64,000 bases of DNA from Pandoraea captiosa (GCF_902459775.1 NZ_CABPSQ010000016.1:1-64000), one strand, 5' to 3'; counted from the stretch's first letter, positions 39,411-49,922 are shown. Translations and numbers: made by a program. Notes: a model not told the origin generated them from the sequence alone.

Positions 39411-41096
39411 GTGGAACTGGTGCATACGATTCTCAACCATGTCCCGGAGGTCGCGATTTTTCTGTCGCTCGCTCTCGGATATGCCATCGGGGCGATCAAG
39501 TTCGGATCGTTCCAGTTAGGCGGTGTGGGCGGTTCGCTGCTCGTCGCCGTGGTCGTCTCGCAAATCGGTATTTCGGTCGATGCCGGTGTGAAGAGCATCA
39601 TGTTCGCGCTGTTCATCTACGCAGTCGGCTACGAGAGCGGCCCGCAGTTCTTCAGCTCGCTCTCGCGCAAGACCCTGCGTGAAATCGGCATGGCGCTGTT
39701 TCTCGCGGCTTCCGGTCTCGTGACGGTGTTGGTCTGCGCGAAGATCTTCGGCTTCGACAAGGGGCTGGCAGCCGGTGTCGCCGGGGGCGGTCTCACGCAG
39801 TCGGCCATCATCGGTACCGCGGGTGACGCGATTTCCCGTCTGGGCCTGCCCGCAGACGAGGTCAAGCGTCTGCAATCCGAGGTGGCCATCGGCTACGCGG
39901 TGACGTACATCTTCGGCAGCCTCGGGGCGATCATCGTATGCGCGTCGCTCGTGCCCAAGCTCATGGGCCGCACGCTCAAGGACGACGCGAAGAAGGCCGA
40001 GCTCGAAATGGCCGGTGGCCGCGCGGTGCTCACGGCCGACCAGGTCGACTCGCTGCCCGCGCTCGTAGGCCGCGTTTATCGTGTGACGACCGGTGCAGGC
40101 AAGCGCGTGGTCGACATCGAGAAGCAACTGACCGATGGCGTGACCATCGAGCGTCTGCGTCGCAACGGCAAGATCATCATCGCCACGGACGATCTCGTGC
40201 TCGAAGCGGGCGACGACGTGATGCTCATCGGCCGCCGCGAAGCCGCGACCGAGGCGTGGCGCCTGCTTGGCGACGAACAGCGTCCGTCCGCCGACCTCGA
40301 TATCGCGCTGCGCATGCAGGAAGTGGTTTTTGCCCGCAAAGGCGGCAACGGCAAGACGCTCGGCGAACTCAAGGCGGGTGTCACGCGCGACGTCAAGCAC
40401 GGCGTGTACATCGCCAAGATCACGCGTATGGGTCAGCCGCTGCCGGTGCTCGACGACACCGTGGTGTATCACGGCGACGTCGTGACGCTGTACGGCGCGG
40501 ACAGCGACGTGCAGCGGGCCGCGAAGGAAGCCGGTTACCCGGTGGCGTACTCGGTCAAGACCGACTACGTCTACATGGGCATCGGCATCGTGGTGGGTCT
40601 GCTGATCGGCTATATCGTGGTCAAGGTCGGCGGCATTCCGCTCACGCTGGGCAGCGGCGGCGGTGCGCTGCTCGCCGGTCTGGTCTTCGGATGGTTGCGC
40701 GGCAAGCATCCGACCTTCGGCGCGATGCCGCTCGCGGCAAGTTCGTTGCTCAAGGAACTGGGTCTTGCGACCTTCGTGACCTGCGTGGGGTTGTCCGCCG
40801 GCGCGCAGGCGTGGCAGACGCTCCAGCAAAGCGGCGTTTCGATCTTCGTGGCCGGCGTGATCGTCACCATCGTGCCGCTGCTGCTCACCTATCTCTTCGG
40901 GCGTTATGTGCTGCGTTACGACAACGTTGCCATTCTCGCCGGGGCCTTGTCCGGCTCGCGCAGCGCCAACCCGGCGTTCGGCGAAATTCTCGACAAGGCC
41001 GAGAGCAACGTGCCGACCGTGCCGTTCGCCATTACCTACGCCATTGCCAACGTGCTGCTCACGCTGCTCGGGCCGCTGGTGGTATCGCTCACATGA
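39411..41096 (+). CDS. aspT: Aspartate:alanine antiporter, second paralogue
   Basis: 561 residues from a GTG at 39411 with GACGGAGG before it. Same architecture as the preceding gene: KSIMFALFIYAVGYESGPQF, GVAGGGLTQSAIIGTAGDAI, two TrkA-C-like domains at about 200-365, then GGIPLTLGSGGGALLAGL and AGALSGSRSANPAFGEI. These stretches are very near those of characterised AspT proteins. It lies 111 bases upstream of the aspartate 4-decarboxylase gene, which supports an Asp(in)/Ala(out) exchange role. No terminator separates the genes. Confidence 0.9.
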   Translation: MELVHTILNHVPEVAIFLSLALGYAIGAIKFGSFQLGGVGGSLLVAVVVSQIGISVDAGVKSIMFALFIYAVGYESGPQFFSSLSRKTLREIGMALFLAASGLVTVLVCAKIFGFDKGLAAGVAGGGLTQSAIIGTAGDAISRLGLPADEVKRLQSEVAIGYAVTYIFGSLGAIIVCASLVPKLMGRTLKDDAKKAELEMAGGRAVLTADQVDSLPALVGRVYRVTTGAGKRVVDIEKQLTDGVTIERLRRNGKIIIATDDLVLEAGDDVMLIGRREAATEAWRLLGDEQRPSADLDIALRMQEVVFARKGGNGKTLGELKAGVTRDVKHGVYIAKITRMGQPLPVLDDTVVYHGDVVTLYGADSDVQRAAKEAGYPVAYSVKTDYVYMGIGIVVGLLIGYIVVKVGGIPLTLGSGGGALLAGLVFGWLRGKHPTFGAMPLAASSLLKELGLATFVTCVGLSAGAQAWQTLQQSGVSIFVAGVIVTIVPLLLTYLFGRYVLRYDNVAILAGALSGSRSANPAFGEILDKAESNVPTVPFAITYAIANVLLTLLGPLVVSLT

Positions 41097-41183
41097 GCAC
41101 GTCACCTGTCATGCAACGCATGTGAAGCATTCATTCCGATCCCCGTCATTGCCCCCGCAGGACGGCATCGACATTGGTTGTAA

Positions 41184-42821
<1,638 letters not shown>

Positions 42822-42839
<18 letters not shown>

Positions 42840-43260
42840 AGCGCTCAAGGAAGACATCGGGCGGGCAGGCGTGACGCGAACCAGGCGTCCGGCGTCGCCC
42901 GATGATCACGATGCGGCACGCCCGAAGACGGGCGTGGCGGCATCGGCAGGCCCCCCCTCGATCGCCCCTCCATGGCGGTCGAACATTGCCCGGGAATCCG
43001 CTTCCCGGGCTTTTTTTGTCTTGTGACTCCCAAAATAAAATGCCCGCACGCGGCGGGCAAAAATCACTACAGGGGAAGTCACGCGATATGAGTGGCAAAC
43101 CGTCGAAAGAGTTCCCCATCTTTTTGCACGTTTCGTGACTGGCAGCGTGTCACCCGATGGACGTAAAATAGCCCCTTGTCGCTATAGCACCCCCTCATGT
43201 CGAAAGCGGCGCACGACGCCAGTGGACGGCAGCAGCGTGGGTGGGATTTTCGGGTGTCGA
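42822..43260. other. Intergenic region between asdA and the barrel-protein gene
   Basis: It contains the 14-bp duplication, the strong operon terminator at 42988-43017 and a second hairpin at 43041-43059 whose T-rich side faces the minus strand. Nothing else is recognised in the remaining 200 bases before the next ATG. Confidence 0.5.
42988..43017 (+). terminator. Intrinsic terminator of the aspT-asdA operon
   Basis: A 9-bp perfect stem (42988-42996 with 43002-43010), 5-base loop and seven T residues (43011-43017). Confidence 0.9.
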
Positions 43261-44592
43261 ATGTCGGTAAAGCCGGTCGTGCGGAGTCGCCTCCTGCTGG
43301 CCGCGTGCCTGAGTGCCGGAATTCCGGTGGGCACGCACGCACAATCCTTGTTCGCGGATCCTAATCCGCCATGTTTCACTGAGCAGAACGCAGTGTCCTA
43401 CGGGTTGTGGGACCGCGGGCTGGCACCTCAGTACTTTGAGCCGCCTCCACCTCCGCCTGCGCCCGCTGCATCGCAGGATCCGGACGCGTCGGCCGACCCC
43501 ATCGCGCTGTTCGCCGGCAACGATCCGAATGCGGTCGCCGCAGCGGTCGATCGTGAGGCGGCGCAGCGGGCAGCGTTCCCCGATGCCGGTGCGGCGAATT
43601 CCGATGCCGCGCACGTCATGGCCGGTAGCGAAGCTGCGGCCGGCGCCACCGAGCTCGGCGTGGCTGCGCCCGACGGTCCGCCCCCACCGCCGACGTCGCC
43701 ACCGCTGCCGGCGGCAGAGTTTGCCGTGGCGCCGGAACTGAGCGCCGACGGCACCGCCATATCCGCCGTCGATATCGACGCGCCAGCTTCCGCGGCCACG
43801 GCCTCGTCCGAACCGGCGCCCCCCGCCCCCGACATCGCCCCGCCCAATGCCTTCCTTGCGCGCGCGTCATGCTTGCGTGGCATGCCGCGTCGCGAGAGTC
43901 TGGCCGACCGCAATATCCGCATGCTGATGCGTCGTGGCCTGGCGGTGCGCGAGGAGCAGTTGCCGTTCGTCGCGACCCGGAGTCGCACGCCGGGCGAGGG
44001 GGCGATCGGCTTGCAGGTGCTCAACGAGCGCCCGTACCAGTTCAACGTCGGCATGAACAATAGCGGCATGACGACCACAGGCAAGATGCAGGGCACGGCC
44101 AACCTGCTGATGAACAATCCTCTCGGCATGTACGGCAAGTTCAATACGACGCTCAGTCAGGACCTTCAGAATGCACGCCGCGATGCGACCAACCGCGACC
44201 TCACGGCGAACTATTCGGTACCGCTCGACGCGGCATGGACCGTCGGCGTGACCGGCAAGACCAATGCCGCGACGGACCAGATCGCCGCCGGCACGACACA
44301 GACGCAGACGCTGCAGTGGCGCGTGCGTCGCGCGTTCGACGTGACGTCCAACGGCACCACGGGCGTGGAGCTGCGCTACAACCGCAGCCGTACCGAAGAC
44401 CCGAATGCGCTGCACACCTACGACAGCTATGCCGAAGTCGGGTTGAGTCATACGCATTATCTGGGCACCTCGAAGCTCGACCTGTCGGTCATGCAGCGCC
44501 TGAACGCGCCATGGATGCCGGCGTCGAGCGGGCCGCCCGGATGGTCCTACCGCTTCCAGTCGATCGACGCGAAGCTCACCGTGCCGTTCTGA
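43261..44592 (+). CDS. Exported TpsB/FhaC-like beta-barrel protein lacking POTRA domains
   Basis: 443 residues from the ATG at 43261. A signal peptide spans about 1-28 (LLLAACLSAGIPVGTHAQS). Residues 50-210 are Pro/Ala-rich and low in complexity (PPPPPPAPAA, PPPPPTSPPLPAA). From about residue 260 the sequence looks like outer-membrane strands. YQFNVGMNNSGMTTTGKMQG and LLMNNPLGMYGKFNTTLSQDL recall the start of the FhaC/ShlB barrel. Later strands include LTANYSVPLDAAWTVG, and the C-terminus YRFQSIDAKLTVPF has the terminal phenylalanine. It is shorter than TpsB proteins (about 560) and no POTRA repeat is visible. No TpsA partner is nearby. Family assignment is tentative. Confidence 0.6.
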   Translation: MSVKPVVRSRLLLAACLSAGIPVGTHAQSLFADPNPPCFTEQNAVSYGLWDRGLAPQYFEPPPPPPAPAASQDPDASADPIALFAGNDPNAVAAAVDREAAQRAAFPDAGAANSDAAHVMAGSEAAAGATELGVAAPDGPPPPPTSPPLPAAEFAVAPELSADGTAISAVDIDAPASAATASSEPAPPAPDIAPPNAFLARASCLRGMPRRESLADRNIRMLMRRGLAVREEQLPFVATRSRTPGEGAIGLQVLNERPYQFNVGMNNSGMTTTGKMQGTANLLMNNPLGMYGKFNTTLSQDLQNARRDATNRDLTANYSVPLDAAWTVGVTGKTNAATDQIAAGTTQTQTLQWRVRRAFDVTSNGTTGVELRYNRSRTEDPNALHTYDSYAEVGLSHTHYLGTSKLDLSVMQRLNAPWMPASSGPPGWSYRFQSIDAKLTVPF

Positions 44593-44679
44593 CGGCATCC
44601 GTCACCTGACTGTGCAATCCCCCGGCGTGCGGACTCGCACGCCGATTGCGCACGCGCCGCGATCAGGACCCGACAGGCG

Positions 44680-44765
44680 AAAAAAAACCCGCCGGGTCGG
44701 CGGGTGAGGAAGCAGGCCTCCCACGGGGAAGTGAAAGCCTGGTCTCGCGAGGTGTTTGCGAGACC
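44680..44765 (-). ncRNA. Candidate small RNA with intrinsic terminator
   Basis: On the minus strand, GATACT (44776-44771) could be a -10 box placing the start near 44765. There a stem GGTCTCGC/GCGAGACC begins (44765-44758 with 44748-44741). A second, weaker stem CAGGC/GCCTG follows, then a 6-bp GC terminator stem (44704-44699 with 44693-44688) and eight T residues (44687-44680). The whole is about 85 bases with no coding frame of note. No -35 match is evident. I do not recognise a known RNA family. Confidence 0.55.
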
Positions 44766-44876
44766 CGTGTAGTATCGTGATCCAAACGCCTGTTGGCTAT
44801 GGGCCAAGTCCTAAAGTGCGTGTAAGACGCTTTCCAATTCCGTTTCCTAACCTTTCTGACGTTACCGGGACGATTG

Positions 44877-45326
44877 ATGACCGAACCGACCGAAACCCCA
44901 CCGGCGAGTGCCGCCCAGATTGCCGCCATGAAAGCGTTGCGCACGGCGCTTCTCGCCCAGCACAAGGTGTTGATCGACTATGACCGTCAGCAATACGAAG
45001 CGGTCTTCGGCCCGGTGCCGACGGGGCGTTTCGTGCAACTGATCACGGAAGACCCGTGGTTTCGCTGGCTCGATCCTGTATCGAGGCTGATCGTCGCGCT
45101 CGACGAGTGGCAGGAACAGTCGCCGCCGCTGGCCGACGCGGGGATCGCGCTTGCGGACGAAGCCGCGAAACTGTTCCGCCAGACGGCCGCGAGCGAAGGC
45201 GAGTTCCGTGAGCGATATTTGCTGGCGTTGCAGAAGTCGCCGGACGCCGGCTTCGGCCAGAGCCAGGTCATGGCGGCGCTGCGCGCGGTGCCCCAATCGC
45301 CCCCATCGCCACCCGACGACGCCTGA
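44877..45326 (+). CDS. Hypothetical cytoplasmic protein, 149 residues
   Basis: The start is the ATG at 44877; a TTG three bases earlier is possible. The protein is soluble and mostly helical. ALLAQHKVLIDYDRQQYEAVFG followed by RFVQLITEDPWFRWLDPVSRLIVALDEW is well-structured sequence with conserved-looking aromatic residues. The last 15 residues are Pro/Ser-rich. I do not recognise a named domain, although proteins of this kind with a PWFRWL core occur in Burkholderiales genomes as hypotheticals. Codon use is normal for the window. No operon partner. Confidence 0.65.
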   Translation: MTEPTETPPASAAQIAAMKALRTALLAQHKVLIDYDRQQYEAVFGPVPTGRFVQLITEDPWFRWLDPVSRLIVALDEWQEQSPPLADAGIALADEAAKLFRQTAASEGEFRERYLLALQKSPDAGFGQSQVMAALRAVPQSPPSPPDDA

Positions 45327-45838
45327 GCCTCCGGCGGCGTGAGAGGGCGCACGAAAGTCGCAAGGAGCCCGACGCGTCGGTAATCGACGCAGCGAGCCGT
45401 TGAGCAGGCAGGCGCCAGACCGTCAAGCCGAATATTTGTTCCGGCGCTGATCGTTTTTTGGGCAAGGCTCTTGACAGCCTGTGTTCACGGGGCGTTTGAG
45501 CGGGTGGCGTCAGGTTATCCAGTGGGTTATCCACAAAGGGTGTGGACAACTTTGGTCGGGATGGCGGGATTTCGATCATTCTGTCATCGTCGTCGGCGTT
45601 TCGTTGCCCGATGGAACGGGTCGCCCGTTTCGGCAGCAATACCGGAGCGCGAAGCGACGGCACGAGGTCACCGGGCGGGGGCTGGCTCGATGGAAATCGA
45701 CCGGGGTGGCGCTATGGCGATGCGACCTGCGCTGCGACAATAGTGCGTTTCCCATTTTTCCTTTTTCCCCTTTTCCCTTCGTCGGACGCAGACTTTTGTC
45801 AGTCGTTTTCCGACACATCGTTGCCGCGTCCGATCGAC
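45327..45838. other. Intergenic region upstream of the EamA gene
   Basis: 512 bases with no supported gene. The striking content is three DnaA-box-like 9-mers at 45516-45550. TTGACA occurs at 45471-45476. The last 100 bases before the EamA start include pyrimidine-rich TTTTTCCTTTTTCCCC. Confidence 0.5.
45516..45550. promoter_or_regulatory. Cluster of three DnaA-box-like 9-mers
   Basis: TTATCCAGT (45516-45524), the perfect box TTATCCACA (45528-45536) and, in the opposite sense, TGTGGACAA (45542-45550, complement TTGTCCACA, one mismatch). No dnaA, dnaN or rpmH gene is near, so this is not evidently the chromosome origin. Confidence 0.55.
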
Positions 45839-46687
45839 ATGACCACCACGCCCATCGTGCTGCTGGTGCTGATCTCAGCACTGATGCACGCCACCTGGAA
45901 CGCATTCCTCCACGCAAGCCCCGATCGTCTCTGGCAAGTCGGCATGATGGCAGTGCCGCAGTTGCTCGCGGCGCTCGTCGGCATTGCATTGTTGCCTTTG
46001 CCACCCATGCCGGTGTGGCCGCTCATCCTGTTGTCTGCGTGCGCGCAGGTCGCCTACACGGCAGCGCTCATTCGTGCGTATCGCGTGGGGGAGTTCGGGC
46101 AGATCTATCCCATCGCCCGAGGTATCTCGCCGCTCCTCATCTCCGGGGCGGCGCTGCTCCTCGCGGGAGAGACGCCCCGGTGGATGGCAGTGCTGGGCAT
46201 CGCCTGCATCTGTGCGGGCATTCTGTCGCTGGCGTTGCGCGGACGGCGCCTCTCGGGCGACAGCGTGCCGGCCGCGTTGCTGACCGGTGTGTTCATTGCG
46301 GCCTACACGATTGTCGACGGCTTTGGGGTGCGCATGTCGAACGGCAACGGTTTTGCCTACATTGCGTGGGCCTATCTGTTCGCGAGCGTGCCGCTCGTCG
46401 GCGCGGTGTGGCGGTGGCGCGGCGGGTGGCGTGGCATGTTTCTCGCGCCGCGTCGGCGGGTCGCCGAGGCGCTGGGCGCGGGTGTCGTTGCGCCGTGCGC
46501 TTACGGGATGGTGGTGTTCGCGCTGCAATACCTGCCGATGGGCGTGGTGTCGGCGCTGCGCGAATCGAGCGCAATTTTTGCAGTGCTGCTGGGCTGGATG
46601 TTCCTGAGGGAAAAACTCAACGCCCGCCGACTCATCGCATGCTGCCTGGTGGTCGGGGGCGCTGTGCTCATCAAACTAGGCGCGTAG
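45839..46687 (+). CDS. EamA/DMT-family transporter
   Basis: 282 residues from the ATG at 45839 (MTTTPIVLLVLISALMHATW). Ten membrane helices in two EamA domains. HATWNAFLHASPDRLW is the first-helix motif of this branch. VAYTAALIRAYRVGEFGQIYPIARG carries the family's conserved YxxAL and YPI segments. The second half ends with GWMFLREKLNARRLIACCLVVGGAVLIKL. Relatives export amino acids or nucleosides, or act as general drug/metabolite exporters. No specific substrate can be read. It is convergent with the fds operon, 11 bases apart. Confidence 0.85.
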   Translation: MTTTPIVLLVLISALMHATWNAFLHASPDRLWQVGMMAVPQLLAALVGIALLPLPPMPVWPLILLSACAQVAYTAALIRAYRVGEFGQIYPIARGISPLLISGAALLLAGETPRWMAVLGIACICAGILSLALRGRRLSGDSVPAALLTGVFIAAYTIVDGFGVRMSNGNGFAYIAWAYLFASVPLVGAVWRWRGGWRGMFLAPRRRVAEALGAGVVAPCAYGMVVFALQYLPMGVVSALRESSAIFAVLLGWMFLREKLNARRLIACCLVVGGAVLIKLGA

Positions 46688-46706
46688 CACCCGTGGGCTC
46701 ACGCGC
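46680..46706. terminator. Weak hairpin between convergent EamA and fds genes
   Basis: GCGCGT (46680-46685) pairs with ACGCGC (46701-46706) around a 15-base loop that can itself pair in part. No T tract. Confidence 0.35.
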
Positions 46707-46932
46707 GAGGCCACAGTTCCGCGCGATGGGCGGTGATAGCCGCCACGACGATTTCACGCATGCCGTGCCCATCGGTGGTCTCGAGATGTTCGAGAATCGT
46801 CATGCGCATGCGCGGCGCCCAGAAGCGACGCAGGTGACCTGCGATGTTCTCGAGCGCTTCGCTGCGGTCGGGCATCGTCTCGAAGAAATCCCCGATCTGA
46901 TTGGCCATCTTGACCAGATTGTCGGTGTCCAT
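46699..46932 (-). CDS. fdsD: Formate dehydrogenase delta subunit
   Basis: 77 residues from the ATG at 46932. MDTDNLVKMANQIGDFFETM followed by EALENIAGHLRRFWAPRMR is the standard FdsD sequence pattern. The small subunit is needed for assembly or stability of the NAD-dependent molybdenum formate dehydrogenase. It is the last gene of the fds operon, 112 bases after fdsA. In Cupriavidus and Rhodobacter an fdsC gene lies between A and D; here it does not. Confidence 0.92.
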   Translation of the reverse strand: MDTDNLVKMANQIGDFFETMPDRSEALENIAGHLRRFWAPRMRMTILEHLETTDGHGMREIVVAAITAHRAELWPRA

Positions 46933-47044
46933 GATTTGTCTTGTCCCCTGTGATCCCTTGTTGATTCCCGTTGATCTCTGTTGATCCGGAACGATCGCTG
47001 CGAGGCCTGCGCCTCGCGCGTCGATTCCCTCAGACGAGCGCGAC

Positions 47045-49909
47045 CTAACTCGCGCTCGCCTCCGTCGCATTGTGAGCGTGTCCGAGGAACGCCTCTTGCT
47101 GACGGTTGAAGTCCGAGTACTGCCGCTGCCACTCCGACGGTTGCGCCACCGGCGTGACCTGCACGGCCGTTACCTTGTATTCGGGACAGTTCGTGGCCCA
47201 GTCCGAATTGTCGGTCGTGATCACGTTCGCCCCCGATTCCGGGAAGTGGAACGTGGTGTACACCACGCCCGGCTGCATGCGGTCGCTGATGAGCGCGCGT
47301 AGCACGGTCTCGCCCGCGCGGCTCTGAATGCCGACCCAGTCGCCGTCCTTGATGCCACGTTCCTCGGCATCGTGCGCGTGGAGTTCGAGCCGGTCTTCGC
47401 TGTGCCAGTGGTTGTTGTCCGTGCGACGCGTCTGTGCCCCTACGTTGTACTGCGACAGAATCCGCCCGGTCGTGAGAATGAGCGGGAAGCGGCGCGTGAC
47501 CTTTTCGTCCGTGGGGACGTATTGCGTGATGAGGAACTTGCCCTTGCCGCGCACGAATTCGTCGATGTGCATGACCGGGGTGCCTTCCGGTGCGTCATCG
47601 TTACACGGCCACTGCACGCTGCCCATGCGGTCCAGCTTCTCGTAGCTCACGCCCCTGAAAGTCGGCGTGAGGCGTGCGATCTCGTCCATGATTTCCGACG
47701 GGTGCGAGTAGTTCATCTCGTAGCCCAAACGCTTGGCGAGCTGGATCGTCACTTCCCAGTCGGCATAACCGGCGCGCGGCGGCATGACCTGACGCACGCG
47801 CGAGATACGACGCTCGGCGTTGGTAAAGGTGCCGTCCTTTTCGAGGAACGACGAACCCGGCAGCAGCACGTGCGCGTATTTCGCGGTTTCGTTCAGGAAG
47901 ATGTCCTGCACCACGATGCACTCCATCTGCTCCAGCGCATGCGTGACGTGTTGCGTGTTCGGGTCGGACTGGACGATGTCTTCGCCCTGGCAGTACAGGC
48001 CCATGAAGGTGCCGGCAAGCGCCGCGTCGAACATGTTCGGAATGCGCAGGCCCGGTTCGGGTTGCAACTCGACGCCCCATTCGGCTTCGAACAGTGCGCG
48101 CGCACTGGCGTCCGACACGTGCCGATAACCCGGCAGTTCGTGCGGGAAGGCCCCCATGTCGCACGAACCCTGCACGTTGTTCTGACCGCGCAGCGGGTTC
48201 ACGCCCACGCCTTCGCGGCCCACGTTGCCAGTGGCCATGGCGAGGTTGGCGATGCCGATCACCGTCGTCGAGCCCTGTGCGTGTTCCGTCACGCCCAGGC
48301 CGTAGTAGATCGCGGCGTTGCCGCCCGTGGCATACAGGCGCGCTGCGCCGCGCACGAGATGCGCCGGCACGCCGGTGTGCGCTTCGGTCGCTTCGGGCGA
48401 GTTCTCCGCACGCGCGATGAAGTCGCGCCATTGCTGGAAGGCACGGTCTTCGCAACGCTCGGCGATGAAATCGTCTGCCATCAGGCCTTCGGTGACGATC
48501 ACATGCGCCAGCGCATTGATCATGGCAACGTTGGTGCCCGGGCGCAGTTGCAGGTGATAGTCGGCATGGATGTGCGGGCTCTTCACCAGATCGATGCGGC
48601 GCGGGTCGATCACGATGAGCTTGGCACCCTGACGCAGACGCTTCTTCATGCGCGAGCCGAATACCGGGTGACCGTCGGTCGGGTTCGCGCCCATCACGAG
48701 GATCACGTCCGACTGCTCGACCGACTTGAATGTCTGCGTGCCGGCCGATTCGCCGAGCGTCGCCTTCAGGCCGTAGCCGGTCGGCGAGTGGCACACGCGG
48801 GCGCAGGTGTCCACGTTGTTGTTGCCGAACGCCGCGCGCACCAGCTTTTGCACGAGGTAGTCTTCTTCGTTGGTGCAACGCGACGACACGAGGCCGCCGA
48901 TGGAGTCACGTCCGTATTTGGCCTGAATGCGCTTGAATTCCGACGCGGCGTAATCGAGCGCTTCGTCCCACGACACTTCCTGCCACGGATCGGTGATCTT
49001 CTTGCGGATCTTCGGCGTGAGGATACGGTCCTTGTGCGTGGCGTATCCCCAGGCGAAGCGGCCCTTCACGCAGGCGTGGCCTTCGTTGGCCTGCCCGTCC
49101 TTGTGCGGGACCATGCGTACGACTTCGTTGCCCTTCATCTCCGCCTTGAAGGAGCAGCCCACGCCGCAATAGGCGCACGTGGTGATCTTGGCGTGCTCGG
49201 CCTGACCGAGATGGATCACCGACTTCTCTTGCAGCGTTGCGGTCGGGCAGGCGGCCACACAGGCGCCGCACGACACGCACTCCGAATCCATGAACGGCTG
49301 ATCCTGGCCCGGCGAGACGCGGGCTTCGAAGCCGCGACCCGAGATCGTCAGCGCGAACGTGCCCTGCGTTTCCTCGCAGGCGCGCACGCACCGGTTGCAG
49401 ACGATGCACTTCGAGGCGTCGTAGGTGAAGTACGGATTCGACTCGTCCTTCTCGCTGTCGAAGTGGTTCGCGCCATCGAAGCCGTAACGCACTTCGCGCA
49501 GGCCCGTGACACCGGCCATGTCCTGCAATTCGCAGTCGCCGTTCGCCGCGCACGTCAGGCAGTCCAGCGGGTGATCGGAGATGTACAGCTCCATCACGCC
49601 CTTGCGCAGTTCCTGCAGCTTCGGCGATTGCGTGCGGACCTTCATGCCGGGCTCGACCGGCGTGGTGCACGATGCCGGAAAGCCGCGACGGCCTTCGATT
49701 TCCACCAGACACAGGCGGCAAGAGCCGAACGGCTCCAGCGAGTCGGTCGCGCACAGCTTGGGCACGTTCACGCCGCCCTCGGAGGCCGCACGCATGATCG
49801 ACGTGCCCGCAGGCACGGTGATCTGCTCGCCATCGATCTCCAGCGTGACTTCCTTGGTCGACTCGCGGCGCGGGGTGCCGTAGTCCTTTTCAAACATCGG
49901 GTCCATCAT
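47045..49909 (-). CDS. fdsA: NAD-dependent formate dehydrogenase, alpha (molybdenum) subunit
   Basis: 954 residues, close to the 958 of Rhodobacter. The N-terminus binds [2Fe-2S] (Cys53, 64, 67, 81) and a His113/Cys117/120/126 cluster. Two ferredoxin-type [4Fe-4S] sites follow (Cys168, 171, 174, 178 and Cys211, 214, 217, 221), then another cluster at Cys245, 248, 252, 280. The bis-MGD domain has the catalytic pair Cys373-His374 in RVCHSPTGYG; it is cysteine, not selenocysteine. It oxidises formate to CO2 in the cytoplasm and passes electrons to FdsGB. AGGAGAG precedes the ATG, overlapping the end of fdsB. It supplies NADH from formate made by the oxalate genes. Confidence 0.95.
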   Translation of the reverse strand: MMDPMFEKDYGTPRRESTKEVTLEIDGEQITVPAGTSIMRAASEGGVNVPKLCATDSLEPFGSCRLCLVEIEGRRGFPASCTTPVEPGMKVRTQSPKLQELRKGVMELYISDHPLDCLTCAANGDCELQDMAGVTGLREVRYGFDGANHFDSEKDESNPYFTYDASKCIVCNRCVRACEETQGTFALTISGRGFEARVSPGQDQPFMDSECVSCGACVAACPTATLQEKSVIHLGQAEHAKITTCAYCGVGCSFKAEMKGNEVVRMVPHKDGQANEGHACVKGRFAWGYATHKDRILTPKIRKKITDPWQEVSWDEALDYAASEFKRIQAKYGRDSIGGLVSSRCTNEEDYLVQKLVRAAFGNNNVDTCARVCHSPTGYGLKATLGESAGTQTFKSVEQSDVILVMGANPTDGHPVFGSRMKKRLRQGAKLIVIDPRRIDLVKSPHIHADYHLQLRPGTNVAMINALAHVIVTEGLMADDFIAERCEDRAFQQWRDFIARAENSPEATEAHTGVPAHLVRGAARLYATGGNAAIYYGLGVTEHAQGSTTVIGIANLAMATGNVGREGVGVNPLRGQNNVQGSCDMGAFPHELPGYRHVSDASARALFEAEWGVELQPEPGLRIPNMFDAALAGTFMGLYCQGEDIVQSDPNTQHVTHALEQMECIVVQDIFLNETAKYAHVLLPGSSFLEKDGTFTNAERRISRVRQVMPPRAGYADWEVTIQLAKRLGYEMNYSHPSEIMDEIARLTPTFRGVSYEKLDRMGSVQWPCNDDAPEGTPVMHIDEFVRGKGKFLITQYVPTDEKVTRRFPLILTTGRILSQYNVGAQTRRTDNNHWHSEDRLELHAHDAEERGIKDGDWVGIQSRAGETVLRALISDRMQPGVVYTTFHFPESGANVITTDNSDWATNCPEYKVTAVQVTPVAQPSEWQRQYSDFNRQQEAFLGHAHNATEASAS

Positions 49910-49922
49910 GATCGGGGCTCTC

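Noticed and set aside
43041-43059. Hairpin TGCCCGC/GCGGGCA with a T-rich minus-strand side
   Set aside because: It looks like a minus-strand terminator, but no minus-strand gene or promoter lies upstream; left uncalled.
45471-45476. TTGACA as the -35 of an EamA promoter
   Set aside because: No acceptable -10 lies 15-19 bases downstream, and the gene start is over 350 bases away.
45481-46953. 490-codon plus-strand frame around the EamA gene
   Set aside because: It runs in another frame through the EamA gene and on across the antisense of fdsD; only the EamA frame shows membrane helices and a family pattern.
46950-46995. GTTGAT-type short repeats between fdsA and fdsD
   Set aside because: Three loose copies of a hexamer are too weak to separate from chance.
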